64,000 nucleotides of DNA from Streptomyces sp. yr375 (GCF_900110755.1 NZ_FOFF01000010.1:62001-126000); one strand, 5' to 3'. Counted from the stretch's first letter, positions 6,739 to 15,324 are shown. Made by a program: numbers and translations. Notes: generated by a model not told the origin, from the letters alone.

Positions 6739-9162
6739 TTACGCCGTTCGGGCCGTGCCCGTTCCCTTCTCCGCGTCGAGCGCGTACACGCAGCGGTCCT
6801 TGCTGCACGCGTACACGACGCCGTCGCGGACCACCGGGGAGCCGGTGATCTCGCCGCCGGTGGCCAGTTTCCAGCGCAGGCGGCCGTCGTCGGCCTTGAG
6901 GGTGTAGAGGAGGTGGTCGGTGGAGCCGAAGTGGATACGGCCCTCCGCGACCGCCGGGGCGCCCACGATGTCGCCGCCCGCCTGGAAGCGCCACTTCGGC
7001 GTGCCGGTGACCGCGTCCAGCGTGTACAGGCCCTTGCCGCTGCCGACGTGGACATGGCCGGCCGCCACCAGCACGGGGTCGACGGACGCCCGGGCCTCGG
7101 TGGCGATGCGCCAGCGGTCGCGGCCGTCGGTGGCGTCGATGGCGTACACCGTGCCGAGGTAGTCGGCGAGGTAGACGCCGCCGCCGGTGACGGCCGGGCC
7201 GGGCACGAAGGTCGGCGGGGACAGGAACACCGCCGGGGCCTCGAAGTGCCAGCGCACCATGCCGCTCGCCACGTCGACGGCGAGGACGCGGGTGCCGGCG
7301 GAGAGGTAGACGTAGCCGTCGGGGCCGGGCGTCACGCGGACCGGGACGCCGCCGCAGGAGGCCGTGTCGCCGATCGGATACGACCAGCGTTCGTCACCCG
7401 TACGGGCGTCGAGGGCTCTGAGCCGGGCGTCCTGCCAGACGTAGACCGTGCCCTCGTGGAGCGTCGGGCCGGCCTCCGGGGACTCGAAGTCGGTCTGGCA
7501 GCCGCTGATCTCCCAGAGTTTCTGCCCGCCCGAGGCCTCCCAGGCCTGGACGCCGCCGCCGCGCGTGCCGGTGACGACCGTGCCCCGGTCGGCCTTGAGC
7601 GAGTACACCCAGGCGTCCGTGGACAGCCGCCACAGGTCGCCGCCCTCGCGGGCGTCCAGCGCGAACAGGGTGGGGCCGTCGGAGGCGTGGACGCGGCCGT
7701 CCGACACCGCCATCGACCAGGCCACGTCCCGCGTCTTGAAACGGCGCCGGCCGGTGGCCACGTCGAGAGCGTGCACCTCGAACGAGGTGACGTAGACCAG
7801 GTCCCCGGCGACCGACGGCGTCCCCCACACGTCGTTCGACATGCGGAAACGCCAGGGCCGCCAGCCCGCCGGCGTCTCGGCGGGCGCGTTCTGCGCGGCC
7901 GGTACGGCGGGGTCGGCGCCGTTGACGCCGGGGTGCAGCCGGGACCAGTTGGCGACCAGGCCGGGTTCCGCGACCGGCGCCTTCATGGCGGCCGTGGCAC
8001 GGACGTCGGCGACGCGCGGCCCGGGCCCGATCGGCACCGCCCCACCCGCCAGCCGGACGGGACCGGCGTCGGGGGAGCCGACCGGCGCGGGGGCGTGCGC
8101 GGGCCGGGAAAGCACCACGGGATCGTGGGACGGCGGGGGCGGGACGGCCCCCCGACCCATGGCCACGCCACCACCACCGCCACCACCGCCACCGCCGCCA
8201 CCCACGCCTGCTCCGGCCCCTACTCCCCCGTTGCGGGGGCTGGCGGGGGCCGGTTTCGGGGCCGGGCGGCCGCCTCGGCGGGTCTCGATGAGGGTGACGG
8301 CCTTCTCGGGCAGCCACGCCGACGCCGTACCGCTGTCGTCGGAACCGGAGCCGAAGAGGTGGGGGGCGAGCTGGGCCTGGAGGTCGGCCGGGTTGGGGCG
8401 GGCCGTGGCCTCCATCTGCATACAGGACTCGATGAGCGGACGCAGTTCGTCCGGCAGGCCCTCCAGGTCCGGGCCTTCGCGCAGCAGCATGAAGACCGTC
8501 TCGACCGGGTTCGCGCCGTGGAAGGGCGGGTGGCCGGTGGCGGCGAAGACGAGCATCGAGCCGAGCGAGAAGACGTCGCTCGCGCCGGTCACGCTCCGCG
8601 AGTCCTTCGCCTGCTCGGGGGACATGTAGGCGGGGGTGCCGACGGCCACGTTCGTCATCGTCAAACGTGTGTTCGAGACGCCGGACGCGATACCGAAGTC
8701 GATCACGCGGGGCCCGTCCTCGACGACGAGGACGTTGGACGGCTTGAGGTCGCGGTGGACCAGTCCCGCCCCGTGGATGGACTGGAGGGCCTCGGCGACG
8801 CCCGCCGCCAGCCAGCGCACCGCTTGGGCCGGCATCGGCCCGCACTCGTTCACTATCTCCTCGAGGGAGGGCGCGGGCACGTACGCGGTGGCCAGCCACG
8901 GCACGGCGGCGCGCGGATCGGCGTCGACGACCGCGGCCGTGTAGAAGCCGGAGACGGCGCGGGCCGCCTCCACCTCACGCGTGAAGCGCACGCGGAAGAG
9001 CTGGTCCTCGGCGAGCTCCGTACGGACCGTCTTGATCGCCACGCGCCGGCCCGAGGCCGAACGTGCCAGATAGACCAGCCCCATGCCGCCGGCACCCAGC
9101 CGTCCCAGCACCTCGAACGGCCCGATCCGCCGAGGATCGTGCTGCGTAAGCTGATCCACCAC
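6739..9162 (-). CDS. afsK: AfsK-like Ser/Thr kinase with C-terminal PQQ propeller
   Basis: An 807-residue protein. The N-terminal Hanks kinase (residues ~10-270) has the glycine loop LGRLGAGGMGLVYLA, lysine in VAIKTV, HRDLKPSNVLV, the DFG motif (RVIDFGIA) and GTPAYMSPEQA. A disordered linker (~280-400) includes a run of 12 glycines. The C-terminus (~430-795) has repeated PQQ/WD-like blades (YVTSFEVHALDVATGRRRF, VYAIDATDGRDRWRI, YTLDAVTGTPKW). AfsK of S. coelicolor has this architecture, about 800 residues, and phosphorylates AfsR. GTG at 9162 is preferred because GGGGAGG lies 6-7 nt upstream. There is no clear membrane segment. The neighbouring AfsR- and AfsS-like genes make AfsK the best identity. 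Confidence 0.82.
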   Translation of the reverse strand: MVDQLTQHDPRRIGPFEVLGRLGAGGMGLVYLARSASGRRVAIKTVRTELAEDQLFRVRFTREVEAARAVSGFYTAAVVDADPRAAVPWLATAYVPAPSLEEIVNECGPMPAQAVRWLAAGVAEALQSIHGAGLVHRDLKPSNVLVVEDGPRVIDFGIASGVSNTRLTMTNVAVGTPAYMSPEQAKDSRSVTGASDVFSLGSMLVFAATGHPPFHGANPVETVFMLLREGPDLEGLPDELRPLIESCMQMEATARPNPADLQAQLAPHLFGSGSDDSGTASAWLPEKAVTLIETRRGGRPAPKPAPASPRNGGVGAGAGVGGGGGGGGGGGGVAMGRGAVPPPPSHDPVVLSRPAHAPAPVGSPDAGPVRLAGGAVPIGPGPRVADVRATAAMKAPVAEPGLVANWSRLHPGVNGADPAVPAAQNAPAETPAGWRPWRFRMSNDVWGTPSVAGDLVYVTSFEVHALDVATGRRRFKTRDVAWSMAVSDGRVHASDGPTLFALDAREGGDLWRLSTDAWVYSLKADRGTVVTGTRGGGVQAWEASGGQKLWEISGCQTDFESPEAGPTLHEGTVYVWQDARLRALDARTGDERWSYPIGDTASCGGVPVRVTPGPDGYVYLSAGTRVLAVDVASGMVRWHFEAPAVFLSPPTFVPGPAVTGGGVYLADYLGTVYAIDATDGRDRWRIATEARASVDPVLVAAGHVHVGSGKGLYTLDAVTGTPKWRFQAGGDIVGAPAVAEGRIHFGSTDHLLYTLKADDGRLRWKLATGGEITGSPVVRDGVVYACSKDRCVYALDAEKGTGTARTA

Positions 9163-9920
9163 TTGCCTGCCACCTCCCCGTACGAGCCGCGTCACCCACT
9201 TGTGTACACGGCCCCGTGCAGCGTCTCACCACCGCACCGCCATGGCGGCACGCACCCCGATTGTTCCTGGCCGGACGGCTGGTTGCGAACCCAGGGTCAT
9301 TCGGGGTGTCTCATTTCATATGCGGGCAAAAAATCCCCACAGTACGACAAACCTGCCGGTGAGACGCCTTGAGCCCCTCGGGGAGGGGGGCTGGGAAAGG
9401 GCGGCAAGGGGGTCCGGAGGCCCCCTTAGGGGGGAGGGAAGGGGAGGGAAGGGGCCTCGGGGATGCGATGAGGGGGTGGGGGGCGGAAAGGGGGTGAGGG
9501 ATCCGGGTGGGGGATCCGGGTGGGGGCCGGTCGGGGGGCGATGAGGGTCGGGTCGGGGGCTCATGGGGGGGGCCGGTGAGGGCCTGACGAGGGTCCGGTC
9601 GGGGGTCCGATGAGGGTCAGGTCCGGGGCCTGACGAGGGTCGCGTCGGGGTCGGATGAGCGTCCGGTCCCGTCGGGGTCCGGTGAGGATCGGGTCCGGGG
9701 CCTGACGAAAGTCCCGCCGGGGGCCCGGTGAGGGCCGACCGGGGCCCGGTGAGGGCAAGGGGGCCCGGTGAGGGCCGACCCGGGGCCCGGTGAGGGCAAG
9801 GGGGCACCGGACGAGGGATCGATGGGTGAGGGGGCGCTTAGCGAGGGAACGCCAGCCGAGAGGTTGTCGGACGAAGCGGCGTCAGACGAGGGGTCGTCGG
9901 ACGCGGGACGCTGACGCTTC
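9163..9920. repeat. Non-coding region: afsK promoter side and G-rich minisatellite
   Basis: Bases 9163-9400 hold the upstream region of afsK, with an AT-richer patch near 9310-9350. From about 9410 to 9905 the plus strand is very G-rich with degenerate ~20-bp units of the form GRTSMGGKSMSGRTGAGGGY. Four near-identical copies of GGGCCCGGTGAGGGC lie at 9721, 9742, 9761 and 9783. Many runs of three or more G make quadruplex formation on this strand likely. I see no gene here. Confidence 0.75.
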
Positions 9921-11168
9921 TCAGCGCTGGAGCAGCGCGAACGACGCCCCCTGGTTGTCGGTGACGACGGCCACCGTGCCGTACGACGCGGCGAACGGCC
10001 CCGCCTGCACCCGCCCGCCGAGCCGGCTCACCGTGCCCAGCGCCGCTTCGCAGTCCTCGACGCCGAAGTGGACGAGGAAGTGCGGCGGCATGACGTCGGA
10101 GAAGACGTCGCCGACGGGTGCCCGGCCGAAGTCGGGCTTCGCGCCGGGGCCGAAGAGGGCGTCGTGGAAGAGGTGGCCGTAGAAGGTGTTGGCGTGCTCG
10201 GTGTCGCGGGCGTAGAGCTGCGCCCAGGCGAACGTGCCGGGGGTGTGCCGGACGCCGAAGCCGGCGTGGCTCCCGATCTGCCAGAGGCCGAAGACCGCGC
10301 CCTCGGGATCGGCGGCGAGGGCGGCGGTGCCCAGCGCGCCGACCGGGAAGGGGGGCATGATCACCTGTCCGCCGCCGGTCCGGATGCGGTGGGTGGTGGC
10401 CTGTGCGTCGGGGGTGGCGAAGTACACCGTCCAGACGGTGGGCATACGACCGTCCGTCTTCTGGGCGAGCGCGGCGACGGCAGCCCCGTCCAGCCGGGCC
10501 CATACGGAGGTGCCCTGGCCTTCCGGCCGCCCCTCGAAACCCCACCCGAAAAGCTCACCGTAGAACCGCCGACCGGCCTCCACATCGGGAAGCTGCGCAT
10601 CCACCCAACAGGGGACACCCTCCGGGAAACCTTGGGGAGACCCCTGGGAGAAGCCTTGAGCGGACCCTTGGCCGGAGCCTCCGGGGAACCCTTCAGCGGG
10701 CCGCTGCGGGAACCCCGGGGGGAACCCCTGGGGGGATGGCTGGGGGGATGGCTGGGGAGACCCCGAGGAGGAGCCCTCAGCGGGCCTCCCTGAGGAACCC
10801 TGAGGGGAGCCCGGCCCGGACCTCGGCCCGGAACCCGGCTCGACCCCAGGCCCGGTCCCCTGCGGGAACCCTTGCGGAGATCGCTCGGGAGTTCCCGGGG
10901 AGGTGCCCTCGGAGGATCTCGGCGAGGAGCCCTCGGGGGACCTCTCCGGGGGCCTCCCGGGGGCACCCTCACCGGAGCCCTCAGTGGAGCCCCTGCGGGA
11001 GCCCTCGGAGGAACCCGCACCGGAGCCCTTGCGGGAACCCTCACCGGAGTCCTTGGGGGAACCCTCGGCGGAGCCGTTGGCGGGGTCCTTGGGGGAACCG
11101 TTGGCGGAGTTTTCGGCGGATCCCTTGGCGGAGCCCTCTGCGTTCACCGATGCCCTGTTTTCGGCCAT
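9921..11168 (-). CDS. Two-VOC-domain protein with long repetitive N-terminal extension
   Basis: A 415-residue protein. The last ~235 residues are two vicinal-oxygen-chelate modules of the CFP30B/glyoxalase-like type (VPCWVDAQLPDVEAGRRFYG, then FAWAQLYARDTEHANTFYG). The first ~165 residues are degenerate repeats of Gly-Ser-Glu/Pro (GSAEGSPKDSGEGSRKGS) with no globular character. The ATG at 11168 opens the whole repeat; no strong ribosome site is seen, so translation may begin later. From memory, a ~250-residue AfsK-binding protein (KbpA) is encoded next to afsK in S. coelicolor. The VOC part has that size and position, so this could be its homologue, but I cannot verify it. Confidence 0.7.
   Translation of the reverse strand: MAENRASVNAEGSAKGSAENSANGSPKDPANGSAEGSPKDSGEGSRKGSGAGSSEGSRRGSTEGSGEGAPGRPPERSPEGSSPRSSEGTSPGTPERSPQGFPQGTGPGVEPGSGPRSGPGSPQGSSGRPAEGSSSGSPQPSPQPSPQGFPPGFPQRPAEGFPGGSGQGSAQGFSQGSPQGFPEGVPCWVDAQLPDVEAGRRFYGELFGWGFEGRPEGQGTSVWARLDGAAVAALAQKTDGRMPTVWTVYFATPDAQATTHRIRTGGGQVIMPPFPVGALGTAALAADPEGAVFGLWQIGSHAGFGVRHTPGTFAWAQLYARDTEHANTFYGHLFHDALFGPGAKPDFGRAPVGDVFSDVMPPHFLVHFGVEDCEAALGTVSRLGGRVQAGPFAASYGTVAVVTDNQGASFALLQR
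10600..11150. repeat. Intragenic imperfect 12-18 bp repeats
   Basis: Imperfect units around GGAACCCTTGGGGGA and GGAGCCCTCGGGGGA recur about thirty times and encode the Gly/Ser/Glu/Pro N-terminal extension of the VOC protein. They stay in frame, so the array is under coding selection or recent. Confidence 0.8.
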
Positions 11169-11305
11169 GCAGCCAAACTAACGGCGGTTCACGCGACGCG
11201 CAGACCCTGCGTGCGCACCCTGCGCGACCAGGCACACCCGTCTCCACACCCCCTCGCACCCCATTTGCAGTCGGCCGAATCGCGCTCCGATCACCCCTCG
11301 GTAAG

Positions 11306-11320
11306 CTGACGGCATGACAG
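11306..11320. promoter_or_regulatory. Candidate weak operator overlapping the tetR start
   Basis: Read on the minus strand this is CTGTCA-TGC-CGTCAG: the right arm is perfect and the left arm differs at one position from CTGACR-N3-CGTCAG. The tetR ATG (11314-11316) lies inside. Autoregulation would follow if TetR binds the family of palindromes seen here. Confidence 0.4.
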
Positions 11321-11961
11321 GACAAGTGCGTACCGTCGACGGCCGCGTGGCCGGTCGGCGCGGGCAGGCGACGCGGCAGAAGCTGCTCGACTGCCTCAGC
11401 GAGATGCTCAGCTCCTCTCCCTACCGGGACGTCAAGGTCATCGATGTCGCCCGGAAGGCGGGTACTTCGCCCGCGACGTTCTACCAGTACTTCCCGGACG
11501 TCGAGGGTGCCGTCCTGGAGATCGCCGAGCAAATGGCCGCCGAGGGTGCCGAGTTGACCACGCTGGTCACGGGCCGTTCGTGGGTCGGCAAGGCGGGCTG
11601 GCAGACGGCGCAGGAGCTCGTCGACGGCTTCCTGGAGTTCTGGCGGAAGCACGACGCGATCCTCAGGGTCGTAGATCTCGGCGCGGCGGAGGGCGACAAA
11701 CGCTTCTACAAACTCCGCATGAAGATCCTCAACTCGGTGAACAACTCCCTGTCGGACGCGGTCGCCGAGTTGCAGTCCAAGGGCAAGGTCGACAAGGACG
11801 TGAACCCGGCCGCCGTCGCCGGTGCGCTCGTCGCGATGCTCGCGGCGGTCGCCTCGCACCAGAAGGGCTTCCAGACGTGGGGCGTCAAGCAGGCTGAACT
11901 CAAGCCGAACCTGGCGCTGTTGGTGCACCTGGGCATCACCGGCAAGAAGCCGACGAAGTAG
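11314..11961 (+). CDS. TetR family transcriptional regulator
   Basis: A 215-residue regulator. Residues ~18-65 are a TetR helix-turn-helix (RQKLLDCLSEML, then VIDVARKAGTSPATFYQYFP). The rest is an all-helical ligand/dimer domain with a basic tail (ITGKKPTK). TetR proteins of this size commonly sense acyl-CoA or other small ligands. It stands alone, divergent from the VOC gene. It is the only TetR gene in the window, which also carries eleven copies of a TetR-like palindrome at catabolic promoters. Control of that regulon is therefore a reasonable hypothesis, helped by a near-match over its own start codon. Sequence does not resemble KstR or KstR2 of mycobacteria as I recall them. Confidence 0.88.
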   Translation: MTGQVRTVDGRVAGRRGQATRQKLLDCLSEMLSSSPYRDVKVIDVARKAGTSPATFYQYFPDVEGAVLEIAEQMAAEGAELTTLVTGRSWVGKAGWQTAQELVDGFLEFWRKHDAILRVVDLGAAEGDKRFYKLRMKILNSVNNSLSDAVAELQSKGKVDKDVNPAAVAGALVAMLAAVASHQKGFQTWGVKQAELKPNLALLVHLGITGKKPTK

Positions 11962-12159
11962 CCCCGCCCTCGCGCCACTCTTACGCCAACCTCCAAGACC
12001 CCAAGAGTCCAAGACTTCAAGAGTCCGAGACTCCTACGTCAAGTCCTGTCTGCCAGACGGCGGTTCACCCGGTTGCTCGGTCAGTCGGTCGGCCGGTCGG
12101 TCGTTCATTCGTCCGTCCGCCTGTCCGCCCGCCCGTCCGGATGGACCGCCGCTTGGTGT

Positions 12160-12696
12160 CTACGGCCTGGGCGTGATCCGGAACAGCCGGATCTCCCGCT
12201 CCACCCGCGCCTGATACGTCGCATACGGCGGCCAGAACGCCAGCAGCGCCTTCCAGACGGCCGCCCGGTCCTCCCCCACGAGCAGCACGGCCGTCACCGG
12301 GATGTCCGCGCCCTTCCAGTTGATCTCGGCGTCGGGGTGGGCGAGGAGGTTGGCGGTCCAGGCGGGGTGCCCGGTGCGGCCGAAGTTGGAGCCGATGAGG
12401 ATCCAGCTCCCGCCGCCTTCCTCGGGCATGCAGGCCAGCGGCGTCCGGCGCGGCTGCCCGCTCCGCGCGCCGGTGCAGGTCAGGATCGCCCCCGGCACCA
12501 TCTGGGCACTGAGCAGCACTTTTCCCCGGGTGAGCCGATGGACGGCCCGGTCGAGGACGGGGATGACATGCGGGGCGACTTTCGCAAAACCCCGGGTCGA
12601 GGAAACCCTCTGAACCAGACGGACCCCGACCCCACCGACCCCACCGGTCCCACTGCTCACGCCTCTCACGCCTCTCTCGCCTCTCTCGCCTCTCAC
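12160..12696 (-). CDS. Deazaflavin (F420)-dependent nitroreductase-family protein
   Basis: A 178-residue protein of the Ddn/FDOR-A split-barrel family. Diagnostic stretches are LSAQMVPGAILTCTGARSGQ, PRRTPLACMPEE and GSNFGRTGHPAWTANLLAHP. Relatives use F420H2 to reduce quinones, nitro groups or enones. The GTG start (12694-12696) overlaps the TGA of the upstream acyl-CoA dehydrogenase in a GTGA junction, so it is the second gene of that operon. It is therefore probably in the same operator-controlled unit. The first ~25 residues (RGERGERGVRGV...) are low-complexity from a short DNA repeat, longer than the ~150-residue norm. Confidence 0.8.
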   Translation of the reverse strand: MRGERGERGVRGVSSGTGGVGGVGVRLVQRVSSTRGFAKVAPHVIPVLDRAVHRLTRGKVLLSAQMVPGAILTCTGARSGQPRRTPLACMPEEGGGSWILIGSNFGRTGHPAWTANLLAHPDAEINWKGADIPVTAVLLVGEDRAAVWKALLAFWPPYATYQARVEREIRLFRITPRP

Positions 12697-13925
12697 ACCA
12701 AGACCCCCGTCCGCTCGAAGAGCCGTGCCTGATCGGCCGCATGGGCGCGGAGCCGGTGCACAGGCCCGAACAGCAACTCGTCGCCGGCGGCCCGCTTGAA
12801 GTACAGGTGGGCCTCGTGCTCCCAGGTGAAACCGATACCGCCGTGCAACTGAATGCCCTCGGCAGCGGCCCGCCGCAACGCCTCCAGCGCCTGCGCAAGA
12901 GCAAGCCCCCCGACCCGCTCCACCCCCTGACCGTCCCCATGACCGTCCTCCTGGCCGTCCTCCTGACCAGTCGCCCAGGCGGCGTAATAGGCGGCGGACC
13001 GAGCGGCCTGGACCTGGACGTACACATCGGCCAGCCGGTGCTGCACGGCCTGGAAGGAACCGACGGCCCGCCCGAACTGCTCCCGCTGCCCGAGGTACTC
13101 GACGGTCCGCTCCACCACACGATCGGCGGCCCCGACGGCCTCACAGGCGAGGAAGGCGGCGGCCAAGTCCCCGGTACGGGAAAGGACTTCGGACAACTCG
13201 GAGACGTCCACCGCCTCACTCCCCAGCAACTCGGCCTCGACGTGCCGGAGTTGGACACGGCCCTGCGGCCGGGTCGCGTCCAGGGCGGTCTGCCGGGTGC
13301 GTACGAGCCCGGCGGCGTCCCCCGCCACCAGGAACAGCAGGGTGCGGGACCGGGCGAACCCCCCGGCGTGCGCGGCGACGACCAGCAGCCCGGCGCTGTG
13401 CCCGTCGAGCACCTGCACGGCCTCCCCGTACAACTGCCACCTCTCCCCTGTCCGCCGGGCCTGGACGCCCCCGGCCCGCCCCCCGCCGGCCCAGTCACCG
13501 CCGTTTCCGCAGGTCAGGGCGAGGGCGGCGGTGAGGACGGGGGCCGGGACGGCGAGGGCGGCGGTCAGGGTGCCGTCGGAGATTTGGGGCAGCAGGCGGG
13601 CGCGCTGGGCGTCGGTGCCGAGGGCGAGGATCAGGGGCGCGGCGAGGACGGAGGTCGCGAGGAGCGGGGAGGGGGCGAGGGCGCGGCCGGTCTCCTCGGC
13701 GGCGAGGGCGAGGTCGGTGCGGTGGCAGCCGACGCCGCCGTACGCCTCCGGGAGGGCGAGTCCGGGCAGGCCGAGCTGTTCGGCGAGGGCGGTCCAGAGG
13801 GCGGGGTCGTGACCGGTGGGGGTGTCGAGGGCGGCCCGCAGCTCGTGCGGACCGGAGCGTTTGTGGAGGAGTTCCCGCAGCGTGCGGCGGATCTCGCCCT
13901 GCTCGGCGGTGAAGTTGGGGTTCAT
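12693..13925 (-). CDS. Acyl-CoA dehydrogenase, beta-type (FadE)
   Basis: A 410-residue acyl-CoA dehydrogenase-fold protein. N-terminal helical domain (FTAEQGEIRRTLRELL...LPEAYGGVG), a beta domain without the usual W-x-x-G-x-(S/T)-E-P loop, and a C-terminal domain with GQREQFGRAVGSFQAVQHRL and IQLHGGIGFTWEHEAHLYFK. This pattern fits the non-catalytic or half-site subunit of the heteromeric dehydrogenases of steroid catabolism (FadE28-like), though a homomeric enzyme is not excluded. A repeat (GQEDGQEDGHGDGQ) interrupts the last domain. ATG at 13925 has GGAGGGG upstream, and an operator lies 22 bp before it. Its alpha-type partner could be the dehydrogenase at 39960-41117. Confidence 0.82.
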   Translation of the reverse strand: MNPNFTAEQGEIRRTLRELLHKRSGPHELRAALDTPTGHDPALWTALAEQLGLPGLALPEAYGGVGCHRTDLALAAEETGRALAPSPLLATSVLAAPLILALGTDAQRARLLPQISDGTLTAALAVPAPVLTAALALTCGNGGDWAGGGRAGGVQARRTGERWQLYGEAVQVLDGHSAGLLVVAAHAGGFARSRTLLFLVAGDAAGLVRTRQTALDATRPQGRVQLRHVEAELLGSEAVDVSELSEVLSRTGDLAAAFLACEAVGAADRVVERTVEYLGQREQFGRAVGSFQAVQHRLADVYVQVQAARSAAYYAAWATGQEDGQEDGHGDGQGVERVGGLALAQALEALRRAAAEGIQLHGGIGFTWEHEAHLYFKRAAGDELLFGPVHRLRAHAADQARLFERTGVLV

Positions 13926-13946
13926 GGATGACGCTCCCCTCCGTAT

Positions 13947-13961
13947 CTGACGGTCCGTCAT
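13947..13961. promoter_or_regulatory. Operator CTGACG-GTC-CGTCAT
   Basis: Eleven of twelve arm positions match the palindrome family. It lies 22 bp upstream of the acyl-CoA dehydrogenase start on the minus strand. Confidence 0.7.
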
Positions 13962-14052
13962 ATTAGGGCGCGGGGAGGCGAATGCCCAGACGAATGGACG
14001 AATGCCCGGACGCCACAACACCTGCCACCGAACCTGCCCCCGACCAAGGCAT

Positions 14053-14067
14053 CTGATGTACCGTCAG
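14053..14067. promoter_or_regulatory. Operator CTGATG-TAC-CGTCAG overlapping a -10 box
   Basis: The palindrome ends 4 bp before the ATG at 14072. TACCGT (14059-14064) inside it fits a TANNNT -10 element 7 nt before the start codon, as in leaderless promoters. A bound repressor would cover the promoter. Confidence 0.65.
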
Positions 14068-14071
14068 ATAC

Positions 14072-15262
14072 ATGGTGGGGAACCCAAACTTGGGGAAACG
14101 TGGCACCCGCGACGTGGCCGTCGTCGGCGTCGCCCTCTCCGACTGCGGCCGAGTGGACGACGCAACCCCGTACGCCCTGCACGCCCAGGCGGCCCGCCGC
14201 GCGCTGGCGGACGCGGGCCTCGACCGTTCGCAGGTGGACGGCTTCGCGTCCGCAGGCCTCGGCACGCTCGCCCCGGTGGAAGTGGCCGACTACCTTGGCC
14301 TGCGCCCCACTTGGGTCGACTCCACGTCGGTGGGCGGCGCGACGTGGGAGGTCATGACGGCCCACGCGGCGGACGCGATCGCCGCCGGACACGCGAACGC
14401 GGTTCTCCTGACCTACGGTTCGACGGCTCGCGCCGACATCAGGGCCGGCCGTCGCACCGGTACCTTCGCCTTCGGCGGGCGCGGCCCGCTCCAGTTCGAG
14501 GTGCCGTACGGCCACACGCTGATCGCCAAGTACGCGATGGCCGCCCGCCGTCACATGCTCCAATACGGCACGACGATCGAGCAGTTGGCGGAGGTGGCGG
14601 TCCAGGCGAGGGCGAACGCAGCCCTGAACCCGGAGGCGATGTTCCGCGACCCGATCACGGTCGACGACGTCCTGTCGGGCCAGATGATCGCCGACCCGTT
14701 CACCAAACTCCACTGCTGTCTGCGCTCGGACGGCGGCGCGGCGGTGCTGCTGGCGGCCGAGGAGTACGTACGCGACTGCCGTACGGCACCGGTGTGGATC
14801 CTCGGCACGGGCGAGCACGTCTCGCACGCCGCCCTGTCCGAGTGGGACGACTTCACGGTCTCCCCGGCGGCGGTGAGCGGCCGACTGGCCTTCGAACGGG
14901 CGGGGTTGCGTCCGCAGGAGATGGATTTCGCCGAGATCTACGACGCGTTCACGTACATGACGCTGGTGACCCTCGAAGACCTGGGCTTCTGCCCGAAGGG
15001 CGAGGGCGGCGCCTTCGTGGAGAAGGGCCGCCTGACCCTGTCGGGATCCCTCCCGACCAACACGGACGGCGGCGGCCTGTCGGCCCAACACCCCGGTATG
15101 CGGGGCCTGTTCCTGCTGGTGGAGGCTGTACGGCAACTACGCGGCGAGGCGGGCACCCGCCAAGTCCACGGACCGGACGGCGAGTTGCCCCGCCTCGGAG
15201 TGGCCTCCGGAACCGGCGGATGGTTCTGCTCGTCGGGGACGGTGGTGTTGGGCCGGGGGTAA
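14072..15262 (+). CDS. Thiolase-like lipid-transfer protein, Ltp2/aldolase type
   Basis: A 396-residue Ltp-type thiolase-fold protein, clearly paralogous to the one at 2729. Shared motifs are FAEIYDAFTYM, GFCPKGEGGAF, LPTNTDGGGLS and AQHPGM. Where thiolases have the nucleophilic Cys this protein reads VGGATWEV, so that Cys is absent. Mycobacterial Ltp2, a retro-aldolase that removes the last three-carbon unit of the steroid side chain, also lacks it, so aldolase chemistry is plausible. ATG at 14072 has no Shine-Dalgarno and follows an operator by 4 bp, suggesting a leaderless message. No DUF35 gene is adjacent; the orphan at 19766-20167 is the likely partner. Confidence 0.82.
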   Translation: MVGNPNLGKRGTRDVAVVGVALSDCGRVDDATPYALHAQAARRALADAGLDRSQVDGFASAGLGTLAPVEVADYLGLRPTWVDSTSVGGATWEVMTAHAADAIAAGHANAVLLTYGSTARADIRAGRRTGTFAFGGRGPLQFEVPYGHTLIAKYAMAARRHMLQYGTTIEQLAEVAVQARANAALNPEAMFRDPITVDDVLSGQMIADPFTKLHCCLRSDGGAAVLLAAEEYVRDCRTAPVWILGTGEHVSHAALSEWDDFTVSPAAVSGRLAFERAGLRPQEMDFAEIYDAFTYMTLVTLEDLGFCPKGEGGAFVEKGRLTLSGSLPTNTDGGGLSAQHPGMRGLFLLVEAVRQLRGEAGTRQVHGPDGELPRLGVASGTGGWFCSSGTVVLGRG

Positions 15263-15296
15263 GACCTACGACGGCTTCCACCACCCGTCCCCAAGA

Positions 15297-15324
15297 CCCC
15301 AAACCCCCCAACCCCCCAACCCCC
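15297..15324 (-). other. Potential G-quadruplex tract
   Basis: Four C-tracts of 4, 6, 6 and 5 bases separated by 2-3 nt lie downstream of the Ltp2 gene. The minus strand therefore carries G5-N2-G6-N2-G6-N3-G4, a textbook quadruplex pattern. Confidence 0.6.

Noticed and set aside
6913..9372. An 819-codon open frame antisense to the afsK-like kinase
   Set aside because: Product is Arg/Gly/His-rich with no domain; it mirrors the GC-biased third codon positions of the kinase, which has clear motifs.
10600..11150. CRISPR-like array
   Set aside because: Units are short, imperfect, lack unique spacers and are in frame within the VOC gene; no cas genes.
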